DNA from: Ambrosia x helenae
Lineage: Eukaryota > Streptophyta > Magnoliopsida > Asterales > Asteraceae
DNA length: 64,000 nucleotides
NCBI GenBank assembly: GCA_030844895.1
Contig: CM061231.1
Location: 86,586,706-86,650,705, forward strand
Direction of reading: 5' to 3'
Shown here: one piece after another, positions 46,200-58,130 of the stretch
How positions within the stretch are numbered: the first letter of the stretch is position 1
How the letters are laid out: each line of letters opens with the position of its first letter
The notes under the pieces: generated by a model
Told to the model about the DNA's origin: nothing
The model's database searches: none
The model's input: only the letters and a program-made list of their open reading frames with translations
Made by a program: the position numbers and the translations under genes

Positions 46200-48377
46200 T
46201 GTAACACCCCAACCGATGGCGGAAACATCGAGGTGTCACGTAGTGACGATTGTCCAAAAGCACATGGTATTTAAAATTCAAGTTCCATTAAATAAATATT
46301 CTAATAATGGAATTTATTACGACGAAAAGGAAACAATACTAAATGTTAAACTTCAAACTAAGCCAATAACCAAATAAAAATAAAACTAGACTTCAACTTC
46401 TAACGTCCAAAGCACGTAGAACTTCAAGCTGCATTATTGCCTGAAACATGTTTAAGTTGGAAAATGTGCGGGTCAACTATAAATAGTTGGTGAGTAATAC
46501 ATTTGTTTAAAAAAAAAAATTAGTTAGCAAAGTTTTGTAAGTCATGTCTATATATCAAGACAATTTGTAATAATATTAATTGGAAACCATGGTGTTGTAT
46601 AGTCAACCCTAATGACAATGACGTAACTCAATGAGCTAGTAAAAAAATGACGTAACTCAATGAGCTAGTATAAAAATGACGTAACTCAATGAGCTAGTAT
46701 AAAAATGACGTAACTCAATGAGCTAGTATAAAAAGCTGTTTCGATCATCCCTGAATTTATGCGGGGGATGGGCTTGTCGAACCTATAGCGCTATAATCTA
46801 CTACAGTTGGCTTGATCAAAGTTAATGACTACACTGAGGCGGGTTCACCAACTAATAATAAAAACAAATGCGTAAAGATATAAGCAAGACAAAAAGTAAA
46901 CATGTTTCACCCCTAAAAAAAATATAAAAACATTAAAAAGTGGGGCTATGTAAACTCACCTTAACTGTGACGATGAACTCGTAATAAATCGACGAGAATC
47001 GATGAATTTCTCTTGATCCTATATATTTTAGTATTAAAATTTTAGAACATTAATCGACTATATGATTCGTTGAGTCATTGATTGTCCAGCGGAGAACTTA
47101 CGATTCTGGCCTAACTAATATAATGGTTTAGTAGGATCATTTATATAAAAGAATTTTAAAACTTGCGGATTTTATTGGAGTATTGACCATAACATATCCA
47201 ATAAAGAACCCTTATATCACTTCCATATTTAAAACTAACCACTTAAAAGAACTTATATCTTTCTTTACCTACATGTACGTAGGTATATTATATTGTTAAA
47301 AGAATATGGAATCCATAATATTATTAATAAAATTATATCACATCTATTTTAGTTGGTGAAGTGAAACTCATGCATTTGATATTTCAATCAAATGAAGGTT
47401 CACTGAATAATTCAAATTATGAACTTCGATGGTACAGTAGGTTCAAAACCAAAATAGAAAGTATGAACTTATTTTTCGAAATTATTATCAACGCCATATT
47501 ATTTCAAATCGGTTGGATTCTAAGCCGCCGGAACAAACGAAACAAAACAAAACCATAACTCGTATACCAGAAAGGGTTTGATCTAATACCTTAGTTGCCG
47601 AGAGAGTTTTCCGGGAATCACCGTATAGTTATTATGTGATCAAACAGAGACGAAAATCAAGAAACAACGATGATTGTGGGATGCGGTATGACGGTTCAGA
47701 ACACCAAGGCAAACAAGGATTTTCGGGCCACAACGGTTCATTGTCGGCGACTACAATGCTTCTGGTTGGCGGCGACAATAGTGGTGCGGTGACGAAATGT
47801 GACGGCTTATGTGGTTTATGTTGGATGGTGTTCGTGACAGGAGGAAAGTTAAGAGCCAATGTGTAAGTTTCAATTTGTGGGGTTCAATGGCTTAATACGA
47901 GATCTAAATAAGTGATAAAGATCCCAAATTCTCGGATTTATCGTTTGAAGGAATTTTAAAATTTAATTTTTTTTGTTTATTTGCGATAAGCTCAACTGAG
48001 GCTTGTACAGAAGTTTGAATTCAAACTTTTTGTGCCATATTAATTCTATTCAAACATGGAATACTAGTTTATGGGTTTTATAACTTTGATTACATGCCAC
48101 CTACTATAGTATAACTATCATGAAAATTGAATATTCATATTATATATATCTATATAACGTGATATCTTTCTATAAAGAATTATTCATATGATGTTCAATT
48201 TGTTAACTATCATTAGTTAATCTAAGTAATAATTAGATGACCAAAAAAATATGTGTGTGTATATATATCATGTAGCGATAATCGAATATAACAAGATGTA
48301 TAAAATAATAAATTCAAGATTATAAAATGAGTATATAACTAAATAAATAAAATTATAGAAATTTTAAGAGGGTTACA
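46200..48377. mobile_element. Second long solo LTR in the copia element (TSD CACCT)
   Basis: The 2178-bp block begins TGTAACACCCCAACCGATGG and ends AGAGGGTTACA. CACCT lies on both sides (46195-46199 and 48378-48382). It shows no coding domains. It is inverted relative to the solo LTR at 43400. Confidence 0.9.
46621..46736. repeat. 29-bp minisatellite, four copies
   Basis: ACGTAACTCAATGAGCTAGT starts at 46621, 46650, 46679 and 46708, an exact 29-bp period with AT-rich linkers. It lies inside the second solo LTR. Confidence 0.95.
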
Positions 48378-51300
48378 CACCTTCTTCTCAAACTCTCAGG
48401 AGCGGGGTCCTTTGAGTAAGTCGGCTCAAGAAAACCATTTGACTTCTCTATTGGTTTAATAAATTGTGTGACATGGACCTTTGGTTCTTTAGGAATATCC
48501 GAATGAATTTTCTTTAAGATTGCTGGAGGAATATCATTTGTTCGCTCATGTTTCGGGAACCAAATGGTACTTTCCTGCCAGATCTTTTCAATTTTTGAAT
48601 AATTTGCAAATTGAATTGGATATTCTTCATTATAAATGATCTTATCGGAGCCTTGCATCCGATAGAAAACTTTAACAGGTTTATCACACGATTCATTTTG
48701 CTCTTCATTTGATTTTTCAATTTTCTTTTCAATTTTCTTCTCAATTATCTTTTCAACTTTTTTTTTTCAACAGGCTTCACTGATTGATTCTTTCTATGAG
48801 CGTTAGCCATGGGATGGACAATCTGAGATGGTGAAACAGGTTCAGTAGTGATGATGTGATTTTTATCAGGAATATCACTCACTTTTTCAGAAACCGTCTC
48901 AGACTGTTCATCCTCTTCATCAGAATCATAGCAGCAACTACTCCCTCATTATTTCCCAGAACAGGTCTAACATCAGAATAAGGTTCTCCCACACTGGATG
49001 TGTTTGACTCGTCATCCGATGTAAAGTCAGATTTAACTGAGCTCTCCGGTGCTATTGAGTGCAAATTATGGTTTTCAAACAACACCGGAGCTGGAACAGC
49101 TTTGTAGTTTGCACTACTAGACTGTGAAGGCTCTTCTATTATGTGATCAACAACATAAGCGATATGTTTATAACTCTCAAGCTTTTTGTTTACTTTCTCT
49201 GCAAAGCACTTGATGGTGGCCATTTCCAGTTTTGTGTTTTCTAAATCATTTATATAATTGTTTATGGCCATTTGTTTTAAAGACAAAGTCTTTTTCAATT
49301 CAGAAACGTCTTTCTTATAACCATCAAGTACTTTGTTAAATTCTTTAGCTTCTTTCTGATATGATTGACAATTGATTTTTGCACTCTCAAGTTGAACCTT
49401 GAGTTGCTTATTCTCATCTGTCAATTTATCACAAGCTTTGCAATTTTTAACACAAGTTGAATTTGAATTAACAGCAGATTCAGTACTTACCTGTTTAGGA
49501 GGTTCTGTCATGGCCATCAGTGCAAAGTGTGCTTCCTTCCCAGCGAAAAACTTGGAATAATCAATTCTGGTGCAAGCATCATCCACTATGCATGATTTCT
49601 GGGTCATTAAGAAGTCAGCTTCAGCAAGCAACTGGTCAATGTCATCATCCAGTGAGTTAACACTAGATTCAGAATCAGACTCACTCTCCTCATCAGAATA
49701 AGTAGAATCAAACTGCTCTGGAATATCAGCAACTGAATCAAGAATCATTCCAGATTTCTTCTCTTCACAATCATCATTCATCTCTTCATTCAACTCCTCA
49801 ATCTTCAACTCAGTCATCTTCTCAGTCACAATCTCTTCTTCAACCTCCACCGGTTCATCCAAATTCATTTTCTGTGCCACACAAGCCACATTACCAGTTG
49901 TAATTTCTTCAACACCTAACTGCATACCAGTCCAATCAAAACCCTCATCCTTTTGTATCACCAAAGCTTGATTTGGATTCTCGGTTTGGGTTTGTATGTT
50001 TGGTGTAGAAATGGGAATGATTGTTCAGTTTGAATTCTGTTGTGTTTGGTTTTGGTTTTGTGTTGTGGATTGTCTAGCATTGTTATTTTGTTGGGTATTT
50101 TGACGGTTTTGATAGTTGTTTTGAGGTTGAAAGCTTGAAATGTTGGGACTTTGGTATGATACCTGGTTTTGATTTTGTCGGCTTTGGTAGTTAGAGTTGA
50201 ATGGATTTCTATTACCTTGTTGTGCTGGCTGTGTGCACTCTCTTTTAAAATGACCTTTCTCGCCACAGTTGAAACAAGTAACTTTGGCTTTGTTGAAGCC
50301 ATAAGTGGTGTTAGGAGAAGTAGAAAGATCAGTTCTCTCGGTCTTTTGGATAAAATCAGTGGCTCTTCTCATGATACTTGCAAAGACCCACTGAATATCC
50401 ATCAGTTCCATTTCTTCCTTGTCAATCTGTGCATAGTCCTCATTGGTCAAGTTGTTGTTCCCAATTTGACTAGCAACCAATCCATTGTATGATGCTACCA
50501 TTGTTGAAACTAATGCTACATGTTGTTGAGCAATCTCAACAGTAACATTGTTTAGATTTGATGTCTCCAACACAATCGGGCTTTGGTTAGTTTGACTTTG
50601 GTTAATTTGCATCTGGTTCATTTGAGGATTGTATGGTTATTGTTGTTGAGGTTGGCTAGCGGAGTAACATGCTGCTTGTTGCATGGGTGAAAATGGTGGA
50701 ATATAAGTAGTTGTTGGAAATGATGGTGAGGTATATGAAGATGTTTGAGCAAGGTAATTGATTGGTGTTTTGGGTGGTTCAACAATGTTAGATACGCACG
50801 CGATGTGTGGAGTAACATTAGAAGTAGAACTGGAAGTAGAATGGGAAGAAGATGTACCACCAAGATACAGTTCCGGATTCTGAGGAATTTGAGCCCTTTT
50901 AGCTTTCCTCTTTTCCTCCATCTCCTTGTTTTCCAGTTTCTGTATAAACTCATTGATCGTCCAATACTGGTACGCATCCTTCTCTTTTAACACCTCAATA
51001 TGTTGGTTCCAATATGGTGGCAATGCATCGGCAAACTTGTCCACCAATTCGGACATAGGTATGCTTATCTCATAGCTTGAAAGCTCTGTGAGTAAGTGGC
51101 AATACATTGGGACCAACTCTTTCAATGTCTCGTTACCCATGTAACTAAAATTCTCAAACTCTTTCCGAAGCTCTTCCATCCTTAGCTTCCTAGTCTTCTC
51201 ATTTCCATCATGTCTGTTCTTCAACATGTCCCACAGCTGTTTAGAAGTTGTGCAAGAACCAAACTGATGCAGCAAATCAGTGTTGATAGCTTGAGACAAT

Positions 51301-51791
51301 TGAGAAAACGCCTTCTTCTTAATAGCAAACGCTTTCTTTTCATCATCTGCAAGATTTTCCAATGGAATAGGCTCTCCCATGTTCTCCAAGATCGGAGCAA
51401 CATAGCCTTTCGCAATCATCTGCCAAGCCTCAGTTCCCTCTAAACCCATACCCTCCAAATGGATCTTGAATTTGGTCTTCCACGTGTTGTAGTCGACCAT
51501 TTCCATAAGCTTAGGTGGACGGTTTCCACTCCCCGAAGACAAGTCTTGGATAAGATTTGATATGGCATTAGTCGTCTGTGAGTGAACCGCTGCTGCTGCC
51601 ACTCCCCAATAGTCACCAATCGGTTGCGGTTGTGGTTGTGCAACGTGTTGAGGAATAGTACTAGTCATCGCCATGTAGTTGATAGGTTGTGATGGTTGAC
51701 TAGACCTTTGGGCAGCAACCGACCAAGGATCCATGGTTGTCTGCTGTTGTGGTGTCGTGTTAGGTCGTGGTGTAGTAGGAAAGTTCCACAT
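48378..51791 (-). pseudogene. gag: Copia gag, decayed
   Basis: The start MWNFPTTPRP at 51791 is chosen because the frame upstream is leader sequence. The capsid-type (UBN2-like) region spans about 51500-50900 (SCTTSKQLWDMLKNRHDG, FEVNFSYMGNE-like, MSELVDKFADALPPYW). A CCHC zinc knuckle CFNCGEKGHFKREC lies at about 50240-50282. Downstream is a long Gln/Asn-rich then acidic region with a coiled coil (49500-49150, KNCKACDKLTDENKQLK). Stops at 50637 and 50025 interrupt one frame, and a frame change occurs below 48879. The SIRE gag is unusually long, as here. It would form the particle core. Confidence 0.9.
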
Positions 51792-52085
51792 CTTGATCTG
51801 AAAATGATTAAACACGAAAAGATTAGAAAAGTTTATAAACAGACTCTCCTTCGTATGTGTCGAGTGGTCGAATGAGCCAAATTGTTCTCCTTCGACCGTT
51901 TGAAAAGATACGAATGAGAAGTATGACAAACACAAATCACTTTCAACCCTTTAAACTCTCTTTCGATCGTTTGATTTCACCTTCAACCGTCCGAATGGTC
52001 GAATGAGACAAGTATGGTCGAATGTACAACAATACACTAACAAACTCTAGGTTCGACCAGTTAAAACACCACCTTCGACCCTGGG
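51792..52085 (-). other. Copia 5' leader remnant
   Basis: Untranslated sequence rich in TTCGACC, GTTCGAATG and TTCAACC motifs ends at about 52085, where unrelated Gypsy sequence begins. No LTR like 32954-33487 follows. Confidence 0.65.
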
Positions 52086-52486
52086 ATTCAAGGGTGTCAC
52101 TACATCCTCAGTTTGCCTCTTTGAGGATGTCTTGATTGACTGGATTTCTTTCATAAACATCTGGTTTGTCTCATATTGTCACTTCATTTGATCCTTAACC
52201 ATAGTAAACATGGATAAGTTCTCTTCATTTGACACCAGAACAGGAGGAGTTGAGCCGGATGCACCAACCCCTTGTCTGAAACTAAACTGGGGAGCATTTC
52301 GGGTTATTGAATCCTAGCTTCTTGAGAATGCAAGAGGTGGTGGCAAAGGCACATTTGGGGCAGAGGTTGAGGATAACATGGATGAGGATACAAAATGGGG
52401 GTTTGAGGCCATAGTTGTCAAGATCTTTCAAATAAACTGATTGAGAATAAATTTTAACAAAGTTTTTGTTGAAAATAGCACCACTT
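52086..52486 (-). pseudogene. Gypsy gag leader fragment
   Basis: The minus strand reads NLSMFTMVKDQMK, a stop, then YETNQMFMKEIQSIK. This is typical of the N-terminal coiled segment of Gypsy gag proteins in large plant genomes. It lies directly downstream of a PBS and LTR (52487-53329). The rest of gag and all of pol are missing because the copia element begins at about 52085. Confidence 0.6.
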
Positions 52487-52504
52487 GCCCAACGGTGGGT
52501 GCCA
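52487..52504 (-). other. Primer-binding site of the Gypsy fragment
   Basis: The minus strand reads TGGCACCCACCGTTGGGC three bases after the LTR end. It is a typical tRNA 3'-end complement, close to the tRNA-Lys type. Confidence 0.7.
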
Positions 52505-52507
52505 AAT

Positions 52508-53329
52508 TGTTTTGGTAAAAAATTAACAATGATAAAATTAACTTTGTATTCCAAATTAGAAATATGAGGTAGTGTGCTAAAAGTATTTGCTAAGCTTAAA
52601 ATCAGTTATATATTGAAGATGGTTAAGTTTAGGACACAAAATAGTAAGTTTGACAACTATGTTCAGGATGACAAAGTAAATAACAGAAAACAAATAGTTG
52701 TATCCTTAGGATGCAACAGTAACACAAAAGTTTGAATATGCTAATGAAAATGAAACCAATCAACATAAGAACACTCGATATATGAGGAAAACCCTTGATC
52801 AATGTAGATCGCCGGCACAAAACCTCGGGAGGAGACTAATGTCCATACTTTTTTTATTATTATTAAGTATAAAAGTAAAATGTTACAACTTTGGAAATGT
52901 GGTGAACGATCGACTAAGGTTACAAAGAATGTTGTGCAAGTGTGTTTTAGCAACAAAAGAGTGAAAGAATAGCAGAGAATGTGTCCTATGATCGTTCCTT
53001 ACACCCCTATTTATAGTAAGAGATTTCAGCTTCCATCCCAAGATATCCGGGATATTATTAACTAAGTCGACTAGCTGTTTGAGAGTCTCCCACGTTCACA
53101 CGAGCTCCAAACGGTCATTAACTAAGTCCCGAGAATCCAGCAAAACTTGGTCAAGTATTGTACTCGTTCAAATATTACATGCATTCGAATAAATTTTTAA
53201 GGTAAACTGTTAGCCCATCCTCAGGATGTAGATAAGACAAGAACTCAACATTATCTTTAGTATCCTGAAGATCCAAAATAAAAATGCAAGTAAATATTAT
53301 CCTTAGAATTTCACCACCAACAAAACCCA
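52508..53329 (-). repeat. 5' LTR of a truncated Gypsy element
   Basis: In plus-strand terms it begins TGTTTTGGTAAAAAATT and ends near ACCAACAAAACCCA. The minus strand carries CTATAAATAGGGG at about 53011-53023 as a TATA box. The right boundary is approximate, and no partner LTR is present. Confidence 0.65.
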
Positions 53330-54457
53330 CCTTGAGTTAACTACTTAACAGCCAATGAAGGACAAACCGGAATCACTGCCATCAACTTATTTACAGCCTT
53401 GCAGGTAATTGGTTGCTCTCCTTGAGTCAGCAGAACTGTTGATTGCTGGTAATCTCTTTTAGTTTTGCATTGTAAAGTTAAAAATTTTGTATGAAACATT
53501 GAACTTTTGATAATGGTTGTTTTAACTTGTGATTTTGGGAGTGAATTAAACAAGAAGACACAAACTGTACAAGGTTTGAATGTACATGCTCAATATAACG
53601 CCTATATGAAAATTTCATGATTTGTTGAATCAATGCTATGTATTGAGTTTATTTGAATATTTTAAATTTGATTTATCGATGCGCACAAAATTTGTAAACA
53701 AAAGCGTCATGTTTGAACCCTCTGAACAAACTTATCTTCTAATAATTTAGCTCTTCAAGTTTGTTTTATTTGTCGGTTTTGCAATTTTTTAGATTAAATG
53801 AAGGTTCCAGTGCTTGGATCATTACTTTGGCTTCTATGATTCCGGCAATTATTTCTTGTATTTGTTGATTATCGTTATGCCATATACTATCAGAATAAAT
53901 ATCATATATATGTCTCCATTGTCGAATGGTTTTAGTTCTAGTCTTGTTTTAGAGATTTTGTCATATTGGTTTCTTTTTTCACATTAGTTGCTACACGTAC
54001 AATGGTGATTTTACCTTGTGATTTTATATATTAAAGGGAGTATTGAGTGAATTTCGTTTAGATTTCATGTTCTAGCTTTTGGTTTTGGGTGTGTAAGAGA
54101 TGGCTTACGAAAACTGATTCTATTAAATAATGTTTTGATACAACGGATGATCAGTTTTTGAGTGTTTGAACTGAAGCAAACTGCTAATGGATTATGTTTT
54201 TTGTAACCTGGAGTTGCTTCTCCTAAATGCACATCTGATATGTTTGTCATGTATAAGTCCTTCATTAAATAGGATTGAGAAACACTAAAACATACTATCT
54301 ATTGCATTGAGGGTTTTTTTTTTCGCTGCTCAAATGCTTTTACTTATTTAAAAAAACATAGGCATAAAACATTTTTGGAATGTGTGGAGATGCAAACTCT
54401 GTGTGTTTATTCATATATTTACAGGTGTCATAAGATGTATAAACAACTAGAAGTTTA
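53330..54457. other. Unassigned stretch
   Basis: No gene is called. A short block at 53355-53405 reads NEGQTGITAINLFTALQ and ends CAG|GTAATT like an exon with a donor site, but I cannot place it in a family and saw no partner exons. Confidence 0.4.
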
Positions 54458-54514
54458 TTAATTTTAGACTGCTCATTTTATTTTATTATTTTAAAATGAG
54501 CAGTCTAAAATTAA
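54458..54514. other. Perfect 23-bp hairpin
   Basis: TTAATTTTAGACTGCTCATT and the next three bases (54458-54480) are exactly complementary to 54492-54514, with an 11-nt AT-only loop. It could be a minimal foldback element. Confidence 0.9.
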
Positions 54515-54659
54515 TTTTATAAGTTTATGCGACCTAAAGACGTTGAAGTCCATAAACAAGAAGAACAAACTCGGTTATTGTGTTGAGACAACAGCAAGAC
54601 AAATTACCGCTAAATCAAGAACTTATCAAGATACACCATATTAATGCATCCACAAAAAT

Positions 54660-54700
54660 AATAGCATCACATTATCGCGAGGCGCGGGTTATTATACTAG
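54660..54700 (+). mobile_element. Possible Helitron 3' end
   Basis: A small GC hairpin (CGCG-AGG-CGCG) is followed by GGTTATTATACTAG and then T. A 3' hairpin about ten bases before CTAG, with insertion between A and T, is the Helitron pattern. The 5' end was not located. Confidence 0.35.
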
Positions 54701-55014
54701 TATGTTTTAAATTAAATTTTATAGTGGGTTTGTACTTATTTACAGTTAGGCCCCTACCCTTTCTATTATTTGCGAGTTTACTTATTTGCTTTTCCATCTT
54801 CATCATCTTCTTTCTTCTATGCATACCTGAGTAAATGAGTTCTAGACAGAAAAAAATGCGTGATGCATTGTATGTTCACCAATACTCTTTTTTCTCTACA
54901 CTCTTCCATTTTCACTTCAAATCCGGGGGGGGGGGGGGGGGATGTCAAGATTATGGGGGCGGCTTGGGGTTTTCACATACTTGTAACACTAACATTTTTT
55001 CATGGTGGGCGGTC
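54701..55014. other. Unassigned stretch
   Basis: No gene is seen. A run of G lies at about 54926-54940. Confidence 0.5.
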
Positions 55015-55019
55015 GCCCC

Positions 55020-55937
55020 TGAAGAAACAATAAGTATCACGGTGGTTATCACTAATCACCGTGTGGTTAATACTTACGTTCGCCAAGAGTAATCCTTTAC
55101 CCAAACCTCTAGGTTAAACCCGAGTGAGGATAAAAAGTGTGAATATGTGTGACAGTTACGTAAATAAAGACACAAGATGTAAGTGGTTCGGTCGGAGAGT
55201 GACCTACGTCCACTGTAACTAGCCGGAATCTTATTAATAAACGAGTAGAGAGAGTTACAAGATAGTAATGCTAGATTACAATGAATATTTTCGGATCCCT
55301 TTGCAAGGAGATGTCTTCCTTTATTTATAGGAGAACTCATGGGCTTAGTCGAGAAGCCCATGAGAAGTTATCCTTACTTGGGCCTGGTCAAAGCCTAAGT
55401 CCAAGCTTCCCATAAAAATGGCGGGAAAACCAGGTTACTGTGGACGACGTCATTCTGCAGCATGTTGTTGCTCGAGGCAGACACGTGGCGAGCTCTGATT
55501 GGCGGACGACGCCCCTGTCCTTGCTACAGTCGTTGACCATGCCTCTGACATAGGCAGGGGATGTCTGCTGTCACTGTTGATGATGGTATGGTGGAAGCAT
55601 GGGGACAGTCATGTCGCCGTCCTTGTCAGTGGTGGTTGGACCACCCTTGCCACCTGTCGCCTTCTCATTGGCGCGTACTCTGTCAGAGATCCTTGCGAAT
55701 CTTCCTTTTGTTATCTTATGTACCTCGTACCAAAAGTGATATGGGAAGATACCGCGCGTGGTTGCATGCGCTTATCAGGTGTTGTTCGTTGTTTATCAGC
55801 TGGTAACCTTGCGCGCTGTGCTGCATGTTATGTTGGCAGCGCGCAGATGGGTCCTGGCGTCGGAGTCTGAGGCGAGGAATCCTGTTTATGGGGATAGGGG
55901 CGCCTCCTCCCCTTGGATTAGGCTCCCTATCCCTTCA
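55020..55937 (-). mobile_element. Tat-type solo LTR (TSD GCCCC)
   Basis: The 918-bp block begins TGAAGAAACAATAAG and ends CCCTATCCCTTCA, the same end design as the Tat LTRs at 8150 and 25478. GCCCC lies on both sides (55015-55019 and 55938-55942). The minus strand has CCTATAAATAAAGG at about 55319-55332. No internal region is present, so it arose by LTR-LTR recombination. The GC-rich ORFs inside (55499-55985) are LTR sequence. Confidence 0.92.
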
Positions 55938-56092
55938 GCCCCCTTTCAGGTGGCTGTAGGTCCGCCTCTGTATATAGTAGTATAGAATTATAGATACAGA
56001 TATAGTATGTAATATGTAATTACGTTATGAAATTTCCAATTTTTGCCGGATGTCACAGGTAGGAAATTAAAATGAAAAACTTACATTAGATT

Positions 56093-56164
56093 TAGGGATA
56101 ATCAGGTTCAAACTAATGTCTTCAACCACGACAAGGTGACACTCTACCATTGAGTTATATCCCT
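56093..56164 (-). pseudogene. trnV-GAC: Chloroplast trnV-GAC, decayed nuclear copy
   Basis: The minus strand reads AGGGATATAACTCAATGG and continues through GTGTCACCTTG to GATTATCCCTA, the plastid valine tRNA with several substitutions. The anticodon position reads GTC where GAC is expected, and the T loop is changed, so it is not functional as tRNA-Val. Confidence 0.85.
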
Positions 56165-56599
56165 TACCTACACCCATCGAGCGATAGAACCAACTAATCC
56201 TAACAGAAAGGGTTCAGAAACTCAATGACACTATTCTTGAACAACTTGGGGCCGACCCTTTTTTTGCACTATTGCGGATATGAAAATAATGGGAAAATCG
56301 GATTCGGTTGTCTACAATCCCTATCTGAAATATGATTGACTACGGATTCGAGCCATAGCACAGGTTTCATAAAACCATAAGATTTTCTCGATCTAAATCA
56401 AGCAGGTTTTACATGAAGATTTTAGTCAGCGTGTTCTATTCGATAGGGATAGGAGAAGAACCCGAACTGGTATTATTAAAATAATAGAGGAAGCAAGTCA
56501 AGATGATACATATCAACCCCTTTTTGTGCTAAGATCTTACCGTTTCCGAAGGAACTGGAATTCCATCTCGTTTTCATTTCCATTCAAGAGTTCTTATGT

Positions 56600-56735
56600 G
56601 TTCAATAAGTTGATTTGAGACCTCGCTATCAACCTCCAAACCTAAACAAAAGTAATCTTTCTCGACAAAGTCAGTTGATTAGGGTCAAACTGTATACCTT
56701 CGGAACCGTACAGGTGGGTTTTGACGCATAGGCTC
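56600..56735 (-). pseudogene. Group II intron end, probably plastid rps12
   Basis: The minus strand holds GAGCCTATGCGTCAAAACCC, then ACCTGTACGGTTCCGAAGG, the domain V/VI signature of plastid group II introns. Its proximity to trnV-GAC points to the rps12 3' intron region. The assignment rests on context. Confidence 0.55.
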
Positions 56736-57180
56736 AAAAAAATAAAATAAAAAAATAATCAATGTATAGATTACAATAGATTTTCTTTTTTAATAGCAAG
56801 TTCTTTCTAACTTATAATAAATAGTAAATGGATTTTCTTTTATTTTTCACTAAACTAGGTACGAGTTTGTTTTCCTTTCCTTATAAAGTATAATATCAAA
56901 AAAGAATTCATTAAACTTATGCAATTCATGTCTCATTGTCGGATTTTTTTCATCGAGATTCAATACAAATCACGATGTCATTTTCTTGTTCTTAACTGGG
57001 CATCTTTAATCTTTTTAGTTTTATGCTCTACTCGGGGTAAAGATCTGCTTGATTTGATATACACATACAGTACAGATGTTCCTATTACCAATTCTTTTTG
57101 TTATCCCTTTTTTCAATTCACGCGTTTTGTAAAAAGTTGCAAGATTCACGCCTCAATTGGTTAACATAAGAGTTTGAAAA

Positions 57181-57534
57181 AAAAAACGATTTCTTTAAAA
57201 CAAGAATCCTTTATAATATAAAATAAATAAATATATTACCACTTGGTTTTTTTAACGAAGCTTGGGTACTTCAATGTAGTAGTCTAACTAAGTCAGCCAT
57301 AAATTCTTCTAATTGATAATAGTAATTCGAAAAGGATCTAATTGCACTTAACGCTCCAAATTTTTGTTGGTTCAATTAATCTTTCGTGGGCGAAACAAAA
57401 GATATCACGTTGGTGAGAAAATACGGAAATCGCATATGAGGCAATACATCTGACAAGTCGCACTATATGTCAACGCAAGATGCATCTTACTCTACAGGAA
57501 TTCGGAAAGGTACTTCTGGAACACCAATAGTCAT
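57181..57534 (-). pseudogene. clpP: Plastid clpP exon 1 and part of intron 1, decayed
   Basis: Exon 1 runs from ATG at 57534 to 57464, exactly 71 bp, and encodes MTIGVPEVPFRIP. It then hits an in-frame TAA where GAA (Glu) is expected. It is followed by GTGCGACTTG, the group II intron start, and intron sequence down to about 57181. It would encode the start of the Clp protease catalytic subunit in plastids, but here it is dead. Confidence 0.85.
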
Positions 57535-57959
57535 TAAATGAAATAAAAAAGAATCAAGTACTGTATTTTACTTTGATGTGGAAACGTAACAAAATTGTTT
57601 ATAGTTTTATAATTTATTTATTTATAATATTTTACTTTATCCCAATCAGGTTTAATTCATAAATTATGAAAAAATTCTAAAAAAGTAAGAAATAATACGG
57701 GAATACTATTACCTTTAGTGACCTCTATAGATGAACAAGTATGAGCATATTTATTCATAGAAAATGGCAATAATTTTGCTATGGTGTGTTGGTACTTATC
57801 AAGTATAGAATCAATTTGCTTCTCTTTATTCCTACAAACAAAATGGTTTAATTATTAGCAACAGAGTAGAACAAAATGAACCCTTACGTTGAAATATCCA
57901 CTAAGTAGGGAGGGGGGGGGGGGAGAGGTGGTTTCCATAACATAGTCGTAGTGTTGTTT

Positions 57960-58130
57960 TTTATTCACAATTTCTTTGCATACGCGGAAAAAGAAAATTT
58001 TGCATGGAGCAAATTTCGCAATTGTGGCAACTCTATGCTTTTTTTTATAATTTGGATATGCTATTTCGGGGGCAATCTATTAAGAATATTGTTACATAGT
58101 TATGGTTCATCTACGTTAACCTATAGTTAA
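57960..58130 (+). pseudogene. ccsA: Plastid ccsA 3' end, decayed
   Basis: The reading ANFAIVATLCFF, then (after one extra T in a T8 run) IIWICYFGGNLL and LHSYGSSTLTYS stop, matches the last transmembrane segment and tail of the cytochrome c biogenesis protein CcsA. The stop is at 58128-58130. The MULE-like insertion at 58147 lies just downstream. Confidence 0.82.

Larger units (their letters stand above)
32954..52085 (-). mobile_element. SIRE/Maximus-type Ty1/Copia retrotransposon, 5'-truncated
   Basis: On the minus strand: gag (51791 to 48378, with a further piece at 45985-46194), protease-integrase-RT-RNase H (43342-39478), a 2.3-kb spacer, an env-like ORF (37147-33501), PPT and 3' LTR (33487-32954). 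Integrase before RT marks it as Copia. The large gag and the extra ORF after pol place it in the SIRE lineage. No 5' LTR is found; the element stops near 52085 next to another Gypsy element. Two solo LTRs are nested within it. Confidence 0.9.

Noticed and set aside
46621..46736. Regular 29-bp repeats resembling a CRISPR array
   Set aside because: There are no unique spacers, the repeats are directly adjacent, and the context is a plant retrotransposon LTR. It is a minisatellite.
47632..47866. Paired ORFs on both strands
   Set aside because: They lie inside the solo LTR at 46200-48377 and carry no domain.
53355..53405. Exon-like block with a CAG|GTAATT donor
   Set aside because: It is too short to assign and no neighbouring exon was found.
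55499..55985. Overlapping GC-rich ORFs
   Set aside because: They fall in the solo LTR with a GCCCC duplication and have no recognisable domain.
56919..57164. 81-residue ORF in the plastid-derived block
   Set aside because: It has no match to a plastid gene that I can name and the region is decayed; left as unassigned organelle-like sequence.
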